Positions 17,690 through 28,422 are shown, counted from the first letter of the stretch. The stretch: 64,000 nucleotides of DNA from Fusobacterium ulcerans ATCC 49185 (GCF_900683735.1 NZ_LR215979.1:2976001-3040000); one strand, 5' to 3'. Notes: generated by a model not told the origin, from the letters alone. A program made the numbers and translations.

Positions 17690-18562
17690 TTATTTAGCAA
17701 GATATCTATCAAAAAGAACTTTAGCTCCAGCTACTTGTTCAGGAGTTACTTTTGCCATAGGTCTTCTGCAATATCCAGCATCCACACCTTGAAGTTTCAT
17801 TATTTCTTTGATAGTTCCATATAATCCATTTGAAAGAATTCCTTCAATAAGATCATTAGTTACATGTTGAATTTCTAAAGCTTCAGCAATTTTTCCTTCT
17901 TTTGCTAATCTGAATATTTCTTTTGCTCTCAATCCATTTACATTATAAGTACTTCCAATTGCTCCATCAATTCCAAGAACTGCTGCTGGTAAAAGCATTT
18001 CATCAAATCCAGCAAGGATTAATTTATTTGGGTAAGCTTTTCTCATTCTTTCTAATAAAAAGAAATCTCCAGCTGTAAATTTAACTCCAATTATTTTATC
18101 ATTAGCAAATAATTCACCAAATTGAGCAACAGACATATTTACTCCTGTTAAGAATGGAATTGAGTAAATAATCATATTGTTTCCAGTTTCTCTTACAATT
18201 GTAAAATAGTATTCTTTGATTTCTTCAAAACTAAATTTATAGTAAAATGGTGTTACAGCAGAAAGACATTTATATCCTAATTTAGTTGCATATTTACCTA
18301 ACTCCACTGATTCAAATACATTGATACTTCCCACTTGAGCTATAAGCTGTACTTGATCCTTAGCTTCATCTATGGCTATTTCAAATACTCTTTTCTTTTC
18401 TTCTGTAGAAATCATAAAGTTTTCTCCAGTACTTCCACCTACATATAATCCATCAACTTTCATATTATCAATATTATGTCTTACTATCTCTCTTAATCCA
18501 TTTTCATTTATAGATCCATCCTCATTATATGGTACCATTAAAGCTGAAAATATTCCTTTCAT
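17690..18562 (-). CDS. nanA: N-acetylneuraminate lyase
   Basis: 290 residues of the DHDPS/NanA aldolase family. GGSTGENFM binds the carboxylate, the catalytic Tyr is in MIIYSIPFLTG, and the Schiff-base Lys is in IGVKFTAGD. It splits N-acetylneuraminate into ManNAc and pyruvate in the cytoplasm. The surrounding NanE, NanK and TRAP genes single it out as NanA rather than DapA. AGGAGGAACAA precedes the ATG. Confidence 0.95.
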   Translation of the reverse strand: MKGIFSALMVPYNEDGSINENGLREIVRHNIDNMKVDGLYVGGSTGENFMISTEEKKRVFEIAIDEAKDQVQLIAQVGSINVFESVELGKYATKLGYKCLSAVTPFYYKFSFEEIKEYYFTIVRETGNNMIIYSIPFLTGVNMSVAQFGELFANDKIIGVKFTAGDFFLLERMRKAYPNKLILAGFDEMLLPAAVLGIDGAIGSTYNVNGLRAKEIFRLAKEGKIAEALEIQHVTNDLIEGILSNGLYGTIKEIMKLQGVDAGYCRRPMAKVTPEQVAGAKVLFDRYLAK

Positions 18563-18606
18563 TTGTTCCTCCTAATATATTTTTATTTTTTATTAATCAC
18601 TTGAAA

Positions 18607-19062
18607 TTAAGCCAACACTTTGAATATTACCTTTGTTATCTCTTTTACTTCTCCTACTTTTAGCAATGCCATATGAGGTTCATCTGGGAAAAACATTATA
18701 AATCTATCTGCTGATACATGAAACACATTCTTTAGCTCTCCATCATATAACTCACAATCCCCTTCTGAATCATACTCCTGTTTTACAGTTACTTCTGAAT
18801 GAGGAGTATAACCTAGATTCTCTTCTCCAGATATGACTATATGTATATCTATATATTTTTTATGACCTTCAAAGAAACCATCTTTTATCTCTTTTGTTAT
18901 TGCACAGCTTGGATAATTAAAATAAAGATTATCTCCATCTATAACATTTTTTCCTGGAATCCCTTTTTTATACTCTCCCTTTAGAATATATTCTATTGCT
19001 CTATCAAGATTTTCAGATATTCCTTTATACTGATTCAGGTCTTTTATTTCACCATATATCAT
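18607..19062 (-). CDS. YhcH/YjgK/YiaL-family protein (sialate-linked cupin)
   Basis: 151 residues with the family features FNYPSCAITKEIKDG, HKKYIDIHIVISGEE and FIMFFPDEPHMALL, where the His and Glu residues bind a metal in a cupin fold. In E. coli the homologue YhcH (NanQ) belongs to the nan operon and is linked to sialic acid anomer or ring-form handling. It is first in the yhcH-nanA-nanE segment and has its own promoter-operator just upstream, overlapping the nanK 3' end. Confidence 0.9.
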   Translation of the reverse strand: MIYGEIKDLNQYKGISENLDRAIEYILKGEYKKGIPGKNVIDGDNLYFNYPSCAITKEIKDGFFEGHKKYIDIHIVISGEENLGYTPHSEVTVKQEYDSEGDCELYDGELKNVFHVSADRFIMFFPDEPHMALLKVGEVKEITKVIFKVLA

Positions 19063-19085
19063 CTCTTATCTTCCTTTCAACTTTT

Positions 19086-19138
19086 TTGTTCTCGCGAACA
19101 TTTTATTTTAATTTATACCTTTTTAGGTGTTTTGTCAA
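19086..19138 (-). promoter_or_regulatory. Internal promoter with LacI-type operator before yhcH-nanA-nanE
   Basis: TTGACA (complement 19133-19138, inside nanK) is followed after 17 bp by TAAATT (an alternative TATAAA is at 15 bp). The palindrome TTGTTCTCGCGAACAT lies at 19086-19101, with CG in its centre and half-sites WTGTTCNC. It resembles the two other sites in this region, at 25025 and 27778. A repressor there would block the start region. Confidence 0.6.
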
Positions 19139-20063
19139 TCTTTTTTTCATTTTTATTATTAAAGTTTTCCAGTTTTTTAAGCAAAAGATATACAGCTCCC
19201 AACATTCCTGCATTATTTCCAAGTTCTGCAAATTTTATAGAAAGATTCTTTTTATAATTTAAACCAATTTTTGTTACAAGACTTTTATTTATTCTTTCAC
19301 AGAGATAATCTCCCTGTTTTGTAACTCCTCCACCAATAACTATAAGGGATGGATTAAAAATATATATAATTGTACTCAAACCATCTGTGAGGTAATCTAT
19401 CCATTCTTCTACTATCTCTTTATATACAGTTTCTCCTGCTCTTTCTCTTTCAAATATCTCTTTTCCATTTAATTTAAGTCCTGTTTTTTCCTTAACCATT
19501 CTTACCAAAGCTGTAGCAGAAGCATATCTCTCATAACAGCCTTTTTTTCCACACATACATTTGAGTCCATTTTTTACTATCTGTATATGTCCAAATTCTC
19601 CTGCTACACAAGTATCTCCTCTCAGGATATCATCATTCATGACAATCCCTCCACCTATACCTGTTCCAATAGTTACACATATAAAATCTTTTTTTTCTTT
19701 TCCTGCTCCAAGCCACTTTTCACCAAGTGCTGCACAATTTACGTCATTTTCCAGAACTGCTGGGAGAGAAAACTTCTTTTCTAACATCTTTACTAAATCT
19801 GTTCCTATCCATCCAGGAATAATATCATTTCCACCTATTACTTTTCCAATATTTCCATCTACCTGTCCTGTTCCAGAAACAGCTATACCTAAAAGTTTTT
19901 CCTTTGGATACACTTCTATTATACCAGATATTTTTTGGAATAAATTCTCTATACCTTTTTCAGCTTCTGTAGGAATTTCTCCTCCAGCTGATATCTCTCC
20001 ATCTAAAGATATCAGACCATATTTTATCATTGTTCCACCAATGTCTATACCTACTATCTTCAA
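19113..20063 (-). CDS. nanK: N-acetylmannosamine kinase (ROK family)
   Basis: About 316 residues. The ATP-binding start is VGIDIGGTMIKYG, the catalytic Asp is in LENDVNCAALGE, and the ROK zinc motif is GHIQIVKNGLKCMCGKKGCYE in two close parts. It phosphorylates ManNAc made by NanA. The longest frame begins at a GTG (20087), but TTG at 20063 sits six bases after AAGGAG and gives the usual ROK N-terminus MKIVGIDIGG; it is taken as the start. It lies between the esterase gene and yhcH. Its last bases carry the internal promoter of the next segment. Confidence 0.92.
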   Translation of the reverse strand: MKIVGIDIGGTMIKYGLISLDGEISAGGEIPTEAEKGIENLFQKISGIIEVYPKEKLLGIAVSGTGQVDGNIGKVIGGNDIIPGWIGTDLVKMLEKKFSLPAVLENDVNCAALGEKWLGAGKEKKDFICVTIGTGIGGGIVMNDDILRGDTCVAGEFGHIQIVKNGLKCMCGKKGCYERYASATALVRMVKEKTGLKLNGKEIFERERAGETVYKEIVEEWIDYLTDGLSTIIYIFNPSLIVIGGGVTKQGDYLCERINKSLVTKIGLNYKKNLSIKFAELGNNAGMLGAVYLLLKKLENFNNKNEKKIDKTPKKV

Positions 20064-20088
20064 TTTTTTCTCCTTGTTTCTAATCACT

Positions 20089-21051
20089 CTAAAGTAGTTC
20101 CATAGCCCATTTTAAATTTTCATCCTGTAAGCCATTCAACATATCTTCATGTCCATACTCTGGAAATATTAAGTGTTTTTTTCTGCATAACAACTTATTA
20201 TATACAGCAAATTGAGTGGATGGAGGACACACCTTATCCATAAGCCCAGTTGTCATTACAACATCAGCTTTTATCCAATGAGCCATATTTTGGATATCTA
20301 TATATCCTAAGTTATTAAAAAATTCATTCTCTCTTTCATGTTGTGGATCTCTTTGTCTAAAATAATCTTTTATTTCTTCATAGGCAGCTCCTGTATCCAT
20401 ATCCCAACATCTTTTATAATCACTTAAAAATGGATATACAGCAAATACTTTATTCACATTTGTATTTAAAGCTGCAAGAGCTAAGGCTATTCCCCCACCT
20501 TGAGAATAGCCCATTGTTCCAATTTTATTAATATTTATATAGTCAAACTCCATTACAATATCCATTAAATCTAACGCATCTAAAAATACTTTTTTATAAT
20601 ATAAATCTTCTGGGGTCATCACTCCTCTTATAAGATTACAATTTCTAAAATGATTTTGAACCCCAAAACTATCAGTAGAATCACCCATCTGTCCTCTGCA
20701 TTCCATAGAAAACACTGCTATTCCGCATGCTGCATATGGAAGTTTATAAGTCCAATCTTTACTGCAGCCTCCATAACCATGAAATTCTATTATAGCAGGT
20801 ATTTTTCCCCTTATATTTCTAGGTTTTAAATATTTTACATGTATGACAGCTTCTTCTATTCCATGAAAAAATATATCATAACATTCACAAAAAGGAGTTT
20901 GAAATTCATTCCTTTTTATTTCTATATTACCAGAAAAAAACTTTCTTTTTTTGAGTATATTTTCCCAATATTCATTAAAATCATCTGGCCTTTTACTGCT
21001 TCCTTGATATTTTTTTAATTGTTCTAATGACATATCCACACTTAATGGCAT
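20089..21051 (-). CDS. Acetyl xylan esterase/cephalosporin-C deacetylase-family esterase (probable sialate O-acetylesterase)
   Basis: 320 residues of the AXE1 alpha/beta-hydrolase family. The nucleophile Ser is in GYSQGGGIAL, the Asp in GLMDKVCPP, and the His in EYGHED. The Tyr-containing oxyanion part is EFHGYGGCSKDW. There is no signal peptide, so it acts in the cytoplasm. Family members remove acetyl groups from sugars. Its place between the sialate transporter and nanK suggests it de-O-acetylates imported sialic acids, taking the role of NanS. That role is inferred from context. Confidence 0.88.
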   Translation of the reverse strand: MPLSVDMSLEQLKKYQGSSKRPDDFNEYWENILKKRKFFSGNIEIKRNEFQTPFCECYDIFFHGIEEAVIHVKYLKPRNIRGKIPAIIEFHGYGGCSKDWTYKLPYAACGIAVFSMECRGQMGDSTDSFGVQNHFRNCNLIRGVMTPEDLYYKKVFLDALDLMDIVMEFDYININKIGTMGYSQGGGIALALAALNTNVNKVFAVYPFLSDYKRCWDMDTGAAYEEIKDYFRQRDPQHERENEFFNNLGYIDIQNMAHWIKADVVMTTGLMDKVCPPSTQFAVYNKLLCRKKHLIFPEYGHEDMLNGLQDENLKWAMELL

Positions 21052-21072
21052 TTTTTATTTACCTCTCTTCTA

Positions 21073-22926
21073 CTATCCTCCCATTATTAAATTAGGAAGG
21101 AATGTTATTATTCCAGGAAATATAGTTATAAATACCAGTGTTACAAATATTGGTATCAAAAATGGAAGTACACCTTTTGTTACTGTACTTACAGACATTT
21201 TTCCTACTTGTGCTACTACAAACAAAGCCATTCCCATAGGAGGAGTAAGTATTCCAATCATCATGTTTAATGTTGTCATTACTCCAAAGAAAACTAAATC
21301 TATTCCTACTTTGTCTGCTACTGGAATAAGCATAGGGAGTACAAGGAATTGAAGAGCAAGAGCATCAATAAACATTCCAAGGAATAGTAATAATAAGTTT
21401 ATCATTACTAATACAGTCAATGGAGAACTTGCATATTTCATAAATCCTGCTGCTATTTTCATAGCTATCTGTTCTCTGGCAATCATATCTCCAAAGAATG
21501 TAACTGTTATTATCATTAAAACTGTAACTCCAGTGATTGCCATAGCTTCAACACAATGTTTAAAAAACGATCTTATAGTAAGTTCTTTATAGATAAAAGC
21601 TCCTAAGAAAACTGAATAAGCTGCTGCAACTACTGCTGCTTCTGTAGGAGTAAATAATCCTGAAAATATTCCTCCAATAATGATGAATGGAGTTATTAAA
21701 GCCCAAAAAGATTTTTTAAAGGCTTCAACCTGTTCCTTAAAAGTAGCTTTTTTAGCTTTTTTATATCCTCTTTTTTTACATACAAAATAATTCATTATCA
21801 TTAAAGCTATTGTAGTAAGAACACCTGGAACAAATCCTGCAAGAAATAATTTAGCAATAGATTGATTAGCAATTACTCCGTATACTATCATACTTATACT
21901 TGGAGGTACTAAAGGTCCTATTATACATGAAGCTGCTGTGATTCCACCACAAATATCATCATCATATCCTTCATCTCTCATGGCTTTTATTTCCAACTGT
22001 CCAAGTCCACCAGCATCTGCTATAGCTGACCCTGACATTCCTGAGAAAATAAGAGATGCAGCTACATTTACATGTCCCATTCCTCCAGTAAAATGTCCCA
22101 GCAGAGCTTTTGCAAAATTAAATATTCTTTCTGTAATACCGGATCCATTCATCAGTATTCCTGTTAATACAAAGAAAGGAACACTTAAAAGACTAAAGCT
22201 GTTAAGACTATCTACCAATTTAGCAGAGGCAAAATATATAACATTCCATTTAGTAATTGAAAAGTAGAATATTGTTGCTGCCATAAGAGACCATCCAACA
22301 GGTACTCCCATAAAAATCATTACCAGCCAAACTCCAATAGTTACATATCCTGCTATAGGTCCAAACTTATAGTAATTAGCTAATCTGAATATTCTAAATA
22401 TTTTAGGGTCATATATTATTAATCCTACAATAATTATCAAAGCTGCTAAAAAAATTCCTGGATGTAATATTACTTTTTTATTATCATAATTTTCCTTGTA
22501 TGCTTGAAAAAAACGTATCATCATAAGTATTGCTACAATAGGAAGAGCTATATACATCCATCCTGCTGATATTTTTAATGATACCAGTTCAAATATCCAT
22601 TTTTTCTTATAAAGATTATTTCCTAAATACCCCATAAAAATAATAGATATAAAAATTATTATCTGTACAATAGTAAATGCAACTCTCTGCATTCTTGGAG
22701 AAAATCTGCTGCAAAGAAAATCTATAAGTACATGCTGCTGGTTTCTGATACCCATACTAATTCCCAGCATTCCTACATATACAAACAACAGACTTGATAA
22801 TTCTTCACTCCACATAAGAGGTGTTCCTAATACTTGTCTTGCCACTATCTGCATTACAAGTATTATAAACATACAGACAAAAAGTGTTCCTCCTATCCAT
22901 TCTTCTAATTTATCAAAAACTTTCAT
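21073..22926 (-). CDS. siaQM: Sialic acid TRAP transporter, fused small and large membrane subunits
   Basis: 617 residues. The N-terminal part (about 1-150) is a DctQ-like four-helix small subunit. A linker region follows, and from about residue 195 the DctM-like large subunit begins ([47 protein letters not shown]). This Q-M fusion is the arrangement of SiaQM in Haemophilus and fusobacterial sialate transporters. It imports sialic acid using a Na+ gradient together with the SiaP protein encoded upstream. Confidence 0.93.
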   Translation of the reverse strand: MKVFDKLEEWIGGTLFVCMFIILVMQIVARQVLGTPLMWSEELSSLLFVYVGMLGISMGIRNQQHVLIDFLCSRFSPRMQRVAFTIVQIIIFISIIFMGYLGNNLYKKKWIFELVSLKISAGWMYIALPIVAILMMIRFFQAYKENYDNKKVILHPGIFLAALIIIVGLIIYDPKIFRIFRLANYYKFGPIAGYVTIGVWLVMIFMGVPVGWSLMAATIFYFSITKWNVIYFASAKLVDSLNSFSLLSVPFFVLTGILMNGSGITERIFNFAKALLGHFTGGMGHVNVAASLIFSGMSGSAIADAGGLGQLEIKAMRDEGYDDDICGGITAASCIIGPLVPPSISMIVYGVIANQSIAKLFLAGFVPGVLTTIALMIMNYFVCKKRGYKKAKKATFKEQVEAFKKSFWALITPFIIIGGIFSGLFTPTEAAVVAAAYSVFLGAFIYKELTIRSFFKHCVEAMAITGVTVLMIITVTFFGDMIAREQIAMKIAAGFMKYASSPLTVLVMINLLLLFLGMFIDALALQFLVLPMLIPVADKVGIDLVFFGVMTTLNMMIGILTPPMGMALFVVAQVGKMSVSTVTKGVLPFLIPIFVTLVFITIFPGIITFLPNLIMGG

Positions 22927-22959
22927 CTATTTTTACCACCCTATCTCTTTTTACACAAT

Positions 22960-23976
<1,017 letters not shown>

Positions 23977-23995
23977 TTATTTTTAATTTATGTTT

Positions 23996-25000
23996 TTAAT
24001 CATTTAAGTTCTCATAGAAGATAATATGTGATTTTGATATTTCCCAATTCCCAGTTTTTGCATCATTTTTATATAAAATATCAAACATTTTTTTCCCTGC
24101 ATTATATCCTTCAGTTGCTATTTCTTCCATTACAGTTGCTGTTATTATTTTATTTTTTATCATTCTTTTGATATTTTTTCCAATTCCATTTGTTACAATT
24201 TTTTTATCATTTAATATTTTTGAAGGCAGCTTTTCAAAAATATCCTGTGCATATCTGTTTATATAGATTCCTTTTATCTCTTCTTTTAGACATATTTCTT
24301 GTAAAATTTCTATACTTTTTTCTATTCCATTCCCTTTTAATGGCCCTACTATATCAATATCTGTTTCTCTTACTCTTTCTAAAAATCCTTTTAAATATAA
24401 TTTTGAAGATATTTTATCATCACCATTGTCTACAATTAAAAGTTTTTCCCCTTTTCTAAGAAGAGCACTCATTATACCACCAGATATTTTTCCTTGTTTT
24501 AAATGATCAGGTCCTACATGAGGTATATTTTCATGAAGCCTTATTCCCAAAGAAATTATATTAGTTTTTTCTAAATGTGGCTTTAATATATCATATACTT
24601 TTTCTTTTGCTAAAGGTGTTATAATCAAGCCATCCATATCTCCTGTGCCAAGAACTTTCTTTAATTCCTCAATTTGATTTTCCGGATCATTAATATCATT
24701 TGTTATTATTTCTAATTTATAATTATACGCCTTAAACTCTTTTTCAGCTTCTCCTAAACCTCTTATTATTTCTTGAGTATAAAAAACATTTTTAGAATTG
24801 ATCACTAAACAGTAAACTTTTTTTACCCTTTTTCCTGCAAGAGAACTTCCTATATAATTTTTTTCATAATTCATTTCTTTTACAAGCTCAAGTATTTTAT
24901 TCTTAGTTTCCTCTTTAATCAATGAACTACCATTTATAGCTCTAGCAACTGTTGTTCTACTGATCCCTAATTTTTCTGCTATTTCCTTCTGTGTAATCAT
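23996..25000 (-). CDS. LacI-family transcriptional regulator of the sialate genes
   Basis: About 334 residues. N-terminal HTH (QKEIAEKLGISRTTVARAING), a hinge-like segment, then a periplasmic-binding-protein-like sensor domain (GLIITPLAKEK, GPDHLKQGKISGG). The GTG at 25012 lies too close to the AGGAG; the ATG at 25000, nine bases after AAGGTG, is preferred. It heads the sialate operon behind a consensus promoter with an operator at the start point, so it probably represses itself and the transporter. Sialate regulators are often RpiR or GntR types; a LacI type is less usual. Confidence 0.88.
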   Translation of the reverse strand: MITQKEIAEKLGISRTTVARAINGSSLIKEETKNKILELVKEMNYEKNYIGSSLAGKRVKKVYCLVINSKNVFYTQEIIRGLGEAEKEFKAYNYKLEIITNDINDPENQIEELKKVLGTGDMDGLIITPLAKEKVYDILKPHLEKTNIISLGIRLHENIPHVGPDHLKQGKISGGIMSALLRKGEKLLIVDNGDDKISSKLYLKGFLERVRETDIDIVGPLKGNGIEKSIEILQEICLKEEIKGIYINRYAQDIFEKLPSKILNDKKIVTNGIGKNIKRMIKNKIITATVMEEIATEGYNAGKKMFDILYKNDAKTGNWEISKSHIIFYENLND

Positions 25001-25024
25001 ATTTAAAATCACCTTCTCCTAAAA

Positions 25025-25076
25025 ATGTTCGCGTGTTCATTAATATAAATATAACTTTTATTCTTAAGTTTGTCAA
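25025..25076 (-). promoter_or_regulatory. Promoter and LacI-type operator of the lacI-siaP-siaQM operon
   Basis: TTGACA (complement 25071-25076) and TATATT (25048-25053) are 17 bp apart. The 16-mer ATGTTCGCGTGTTCAT at 25025-25040 follows the -10 box directly, so it covers the start point. Its two halves, ATGTTCGC and ATGAACAC, match in the outer and central bases around a CG centre. Confidence 0.78.
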
Positions 25077-25200
25077 TGATTTTTTTAAGTTTTTTTAATA
25101 CTATTTCAAAACAAAAGGTTCTTTATATATTCTAAAATGATTATTGCATACCAAGTAACAGAGGTTGTTTAAAAGAAATTTCTACATTTTTCCATAAAAA

Positions 25201-25294
25201 AAGAAGATAAAATTTGAGTAAGAATCAGATTAAATTTTAAAATTTTTTATTAAAACTTCTAATCTTTTTTATAACTCAATCATATCCTCTTCTT
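25201..25294. repeat. Long imperfect inverted repeat between nanM and the lacI promoter
   Basis: A left arm of about 42 bases beginning AAGAAGATAAAATTTGAGT and a right arm ending CCTCTTCTT pair with several mismatches; the matched blocks are AAGAAGA, TTGAGT, AGATTA and TTTTAA. It lies past the 3' end of nanM and upstream of the lacI promoter. It could be a decayed terminator or a small mobile repeat. No coding frame was found in the 300-bp gap. Confidence 0.4.
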
Positions 25295-25305
25295 AAAATT
25301 TTTAG

Positions 25306-26442
25306 CTATTTTTTAATTATAGTTCCAATGTACATTCTACTTGTTCTGATACCTGGTTTAATTTCTCCATTTATTGAAAATACTTTGTTTCCAACCAAAA
25401 CTAATCCTTCTCCACATGGTGCATCAAATGGTATTTCTCCTATAGATTTCCAAGAATTATTATCAGAATTATATATAAGTATTTTTCTATTCCAGTTAAA
25501 TTCAGTAGGATTTGCCCCAAAATACCCAGCTTTGAATCTTGCTAATTCTTCTCCCTTTAAAGAACTTAGATTAGCTACTGCATTATCATATACATCTTTA
25601 TTAAATCCACCTATTACCATCATTTCCTTTTCATTCAATTTTACTGAAGAAGCTCCAAGAAGAGATATTCCCTTTCCTCCTAATTCTACAGAAGCTGCTG
25701 AAGTCCATCTATCAGCTGTGAAGTCATATTTATATCCATCAGTATACGCAATTGAATCTCCACCACTAAATACATATAATTTTCCATCAAGTATTTGAGA
25801 TACAGCCTGTGTTCTAGTTTCTGCTCCTGGTACAGGTGCTAATTCTTTTGACTTGCCTGTTGCAAGATCATATTCATACATTTTATTTGTAGCTTTTCCA
25901 TCTTGTTTTCCAGTTATAATATATAGTTTTCCATCTTTTTCTACTGCTGTTCCATTTTGCAAAGTAAAAGGTAAATCTCCTACTTTTTCTATATTCAGTT
26001 TTCCTTTTTTCATACTTAGAAATAATATATCATTATCTGCCTCTGCAGTTGCTCCTCCCCCAATGTAATAAACTCCACCTTTTACAGTTACAGATGCTCC
26101 ATAACCAATTTCATTGTCTAAATTTATGTGTTCTTTTACTGTTAATTTTCCATCTTTTTCTTCTAAAAGATATACATCAGAATAAAGCTTTTTTGTCCCT
26201 CCATTCAATACAGTATCATATGGAAAATTTGCCCCACCACCTACTACTACATATTTTCCTTCAAGAACTCCTGATAACATTCCTGCAGTTCCTATATTTT
26301 TTTCAAATCCTTTTTGTGCAGGTAAATTACCAGCATGTTCCCAGGTTATTTTTCTTTCTACTCCTGGTGTTTTTACTTCTGTTGAAGTACATCCTCCTAA
26401 AACTAATACAGATAATATTGCAGCAAAAACAAATTTTTTCAT
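25306..26442 (-). CDS. nanM: N-acetylneuraminate epimerase, kelch beta-propeller lipoprotein
   Basis: 378 residues with a lipoprotein signal (VLVLGGCTST; lipid-modified Cys about residue 18). Six kelch-like blades are recognisable by repeated GG pairs (VVGGGANFPYD, YIGGGA, IITGKQD, VFSGGDS, VIGGFN). NanM speeds the alpha-to-beta change of free sialic acid outside the cytoplasm, so that the transporter finds its preferred form. It follows the DMT permease gene by 35 bp in an operon with its own LacI-type operator. E. coli NanM is soluble in the periplasm; this one should be lipid-anchored. Confidence 0.9.
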   Translation of the reverse strand: MKKFVFAAILSVLVLGGCTSTEVKTPGVERKITWEHAGNLPAQKGFEKNIGTAGMLSGVLEGKYVVVGGGANFPYDTVLNGGTKKLYSDVYLLEEKDGKLTVKEHINLDNEIGYGASVTVKGGVYYIGGGATAEADNDILFLSMKKGKLNIEKVGDLPFTLQNGTAVEKDGKLYIITGKQDGKATNKMYEYDLATGKSKELAPVPGAETRTQAVSQILDGKLYVFSGGDSIAYTDGYKYDFTADRWTSAASVELGGKGISLLGASSVKLNEKEMMVIGGFNKDVYDNAVANLSSLKGEELARFKAGYFGANPTEFNWNRKILIYNSDNNSWKSIGEIPFDAPCGEGLVLVGNKVFSINGEIKPGIRTSRMYIGTIIKK

Positions 26443-26477
26443 GATAAGCCTCCTTATTTATTATTATTTATTATTAT

Positions 26478-27374
26478 TTATTTTTTCTTTAAAGCTATTA
26501 CACAGCCAAAAATAACAATTATTGCCTCTAAACATTGTAATAAAGCAATTTTTTCATCTAAAGTAAAATATCCTACAATAGCAGTAGAAAGCGGAACAAT
26601 TAATTGAATGCTGTTAAAAATTACTACCCCTTGTTTTTGCACAATATAAAAAGCCATCATCATTCCAGTTAACATTCCATATATTCCTGCAAAAACAAGT
26701 CCTATTACCATTGCTGTACTAGTTTCATATAATTGACATGTTCTTCCTGTATTGATTGCTATTAATAGATATATTATTCCAGTCATTGTCGCTGTTACTG
26801 CACTTATCACGATGCTATTAATATCTTTAGATATATTTTTTACAATTAAATTTTGAATAGATTGTATAAAAATAGCACTTATCAAAAATAATCCTCCTAA
26901 AGTAAAATTAGAATCTACTCCTGACATTTTAGTTCCATTTGTAACAAAAATTAAAGATCCTACAATAGCTATAATATTTCCTATTATAAATTTTCTATTT
27001 TTTATCTTTTCTCTTTCATCTTCATAGAAAATAGAAGCCATAATCATAGCTAATGGCATTGCTAAAATTCCAAAAATACTTCCTGTTAATGCAGATGTTT
27101 TTTTTAATCCACTTATAAAAAAATACATATTTCCACTTATAAGACAGCTTAATATCAATAATTTTAAAATTAGACTAGGAGAATTAAATATTTTTTTAGA
27201 ATCATCTCTAAATTTTAATAAACAAATTAAGATAAATAAAATTCCACCAGATAAAAATCTAACAGCATTATTATTAATTGTATCAAAATGTATGCTCATA
27301 TATCTCATTAAAGGAAATCCAAAACCCATTAAAATAATATAGAATACATTAATAAGTTGATTCTTATTATTCAT
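26478..27374 (-). CDS. DMT-superfamily (EamA) permease in the sialate region
   Basis: 298 residues, ten hydrophobic segments in two five-helix EamA halves (SGLKKTSALTGSIFGILAMPLA and the related second-half helix QKQGVVIFNSIQLIVPLSTA, each given in part). GGAGG is seven bases before the ATG. It shares a transcript with nanM downstream. The promoter for both, about 430 bp upstream, carries a sialate-type operator. DMT proteins carry metabolites of many kinds. A part in uptake or export of an amino sugar or sialate-related compound is a guess from context. Confidence 0.85.
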   Translation of the reverse strand: MNNKNQLINVFYIILMGFGFPLMRYMSIHFDTINNNAVRFLSGGILFILICLLKFRDDSKKIFNSPSLILKLLILSCLISGNMYFFISGLKKTSALTGSIFGILAMPLAMIMASIFYEDEREKIKNRKFIIGNIIAIVGSLIFVTNGTKMSGVDSNFTLGGLFLISAIFIQSIQNLIVKNISKDINSIVISAVTATMTGIIYLLIAINTGRTCQLYETSTAMVIGLVFAGIYGMLTGMMMAFYIVQKQGVVIFNSIQLIVPLSTAIVGYFTLDEKIALLQCLEAIIVIFGCVIALKKK

Positions 27375-27396
27375 TTAAATTCCTCCAAAATATTTT

Positions 27397-27745
27397 AAAA
27401 ATTAAACTATCTGAACCATTACAGCAAATATTTCTTCATCTCTAACATATATTTTTCAACTATATCTTCTAAAAATATTTGATAAGAAGAAAATAGTCTC
27501 ATTGGAAATTCTGACATAATTGTCTTTGCATAAAATTTGTCACTTGCTTTGTACATACTCTAAATAAGATCTCCTATAATATAGTTACTTCCTTTTCTAA
27601 TTTTGCAATAGTATCAATATCTTTAATAAGATCTGCTTGATATAATCTCAATAAAATTGGAAAATAAGAAAATATACTTGAAAAAAACATACTCCATTCT
27701 TCATATAAACATCCTAACCCATAACTATATTTACTTAAATAACTT
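27397..27745 (-). pseudogene. Relic of a frameshifted gene downstream of a sialate-type operator
   Basis: On the minus strand, two coding-like stretches lie in different frames. One reads YGLGCLYEEWSMFFSSIF, continues to IDTIAKLEKEVTIL, and stops. The next starts MYKASDKFYAKTIMSEFPM and ends EKYMLEMKKYLL. Together they look like the C-terminal part of one protein broken by a frameshift, just before the DMT permease. The order faintly recalls the C-terminus of DHDPS/NanA-type aldolases, but that is not secure. It is the first thing a transcript from the operator at 27778 would meet. Confidence 0.35.
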
Positions 27746-27777
27746 TAAGGGAATATAAACTATTACATTTCTCATTA

Positions 27778-27829
27778 ATGTTCTCGTGTTCATTTTCTTG
27801 ATAATAACTCATATAATTTTATTTGTCAA
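27778..27829 (-). promoter_or_regulatory. Promoter and LacI-type operator ahead of the DMT-nanM unit
   Basis: TTGACA (complement 27824-27829) and TATTAT (27801-27806) are 17 bp apart. ATGTTCTCGTGTTCAT at 27778-27793 lies just past the -10 box. It matches the site at 25025 in 15 of 16 bases and in position relative to the promoter. Confidence 0.78.
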
Positions 27830-28041
27830 CATTTTTTTATTTTTTAGAACATAACAAATTAAAATAGGACTATTTTTTACAGTAACTATTAAAAAAATAT
27901 ATATATTTCTATCCATTGATTTTATTAAATTTTTACTTAATTTTTTATTTCTCAAACAGAAAAAAATGATCTATTTATATACATTTTATATAATTTATTT
28001 TATAAAAAAGACTTTACATTTTTTTAAAATACTTTATTATT

Positions 28042-28298
28042 TCAGTAGATTCACTTTAACTGTAGAAGACAAATTTAAAGATGGAGATAAAAGAGCTAAA
28101 GATACAGTTGGAAGATATGAAGATTTTGGAAGAAATAGAATTTATTTAGGTGCAGATTATCAAGTTAATACAAACTTAAATGTTTATTTAAAATATGGGT
28201 ATGAAATTAGGAATATGGAGAAAGTTAATGATGGAAAATCTTTTGATAGTAATAATTATTATGGAGACTTTATTGTTGGATGGAATTATAAATTCTAA
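28042..28298 (+). pseudogene. 3' remnant of an outer-membrane porin gene
   Basis: The frame reads FTLTVEDKFKDGDKRAKDT, then RYEDFGRNRIYLGADYQV, and ends FIVGWNYKF followed by TAA. Alternating polar/apolar beta strands and a C-terminal aromatic residue are the marks of a Gram-negative outer-membrane beta barrel. Only the last four or five strands remain. The upstream bases of the open frame (27966-28041) read as a low-complexity hydrophobic run without porin character, and no signal peptide is present. A deletion or insertion removed the rest of the gene. Confidence 0.65.
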
Positions 28299-28422
28299 TG
28301 TTCCTTAAGTAAAAAGCTGGCTATTAAGTATAAATAAAGCTTTATTCCTTTATTATCTTTTTAGTCAGTTTATATAAATAAAAATAATTTTCTTTTAAGT
28401 ATTTCCCTCATAATTCCCCATA

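Noticed and set aside
25328-26444. Antisense frames of 70-156 codons opposite nanM
   Set aside because: They mirror the kelch gene, have no start signals, and show the low-complexity composition of shadow frames.
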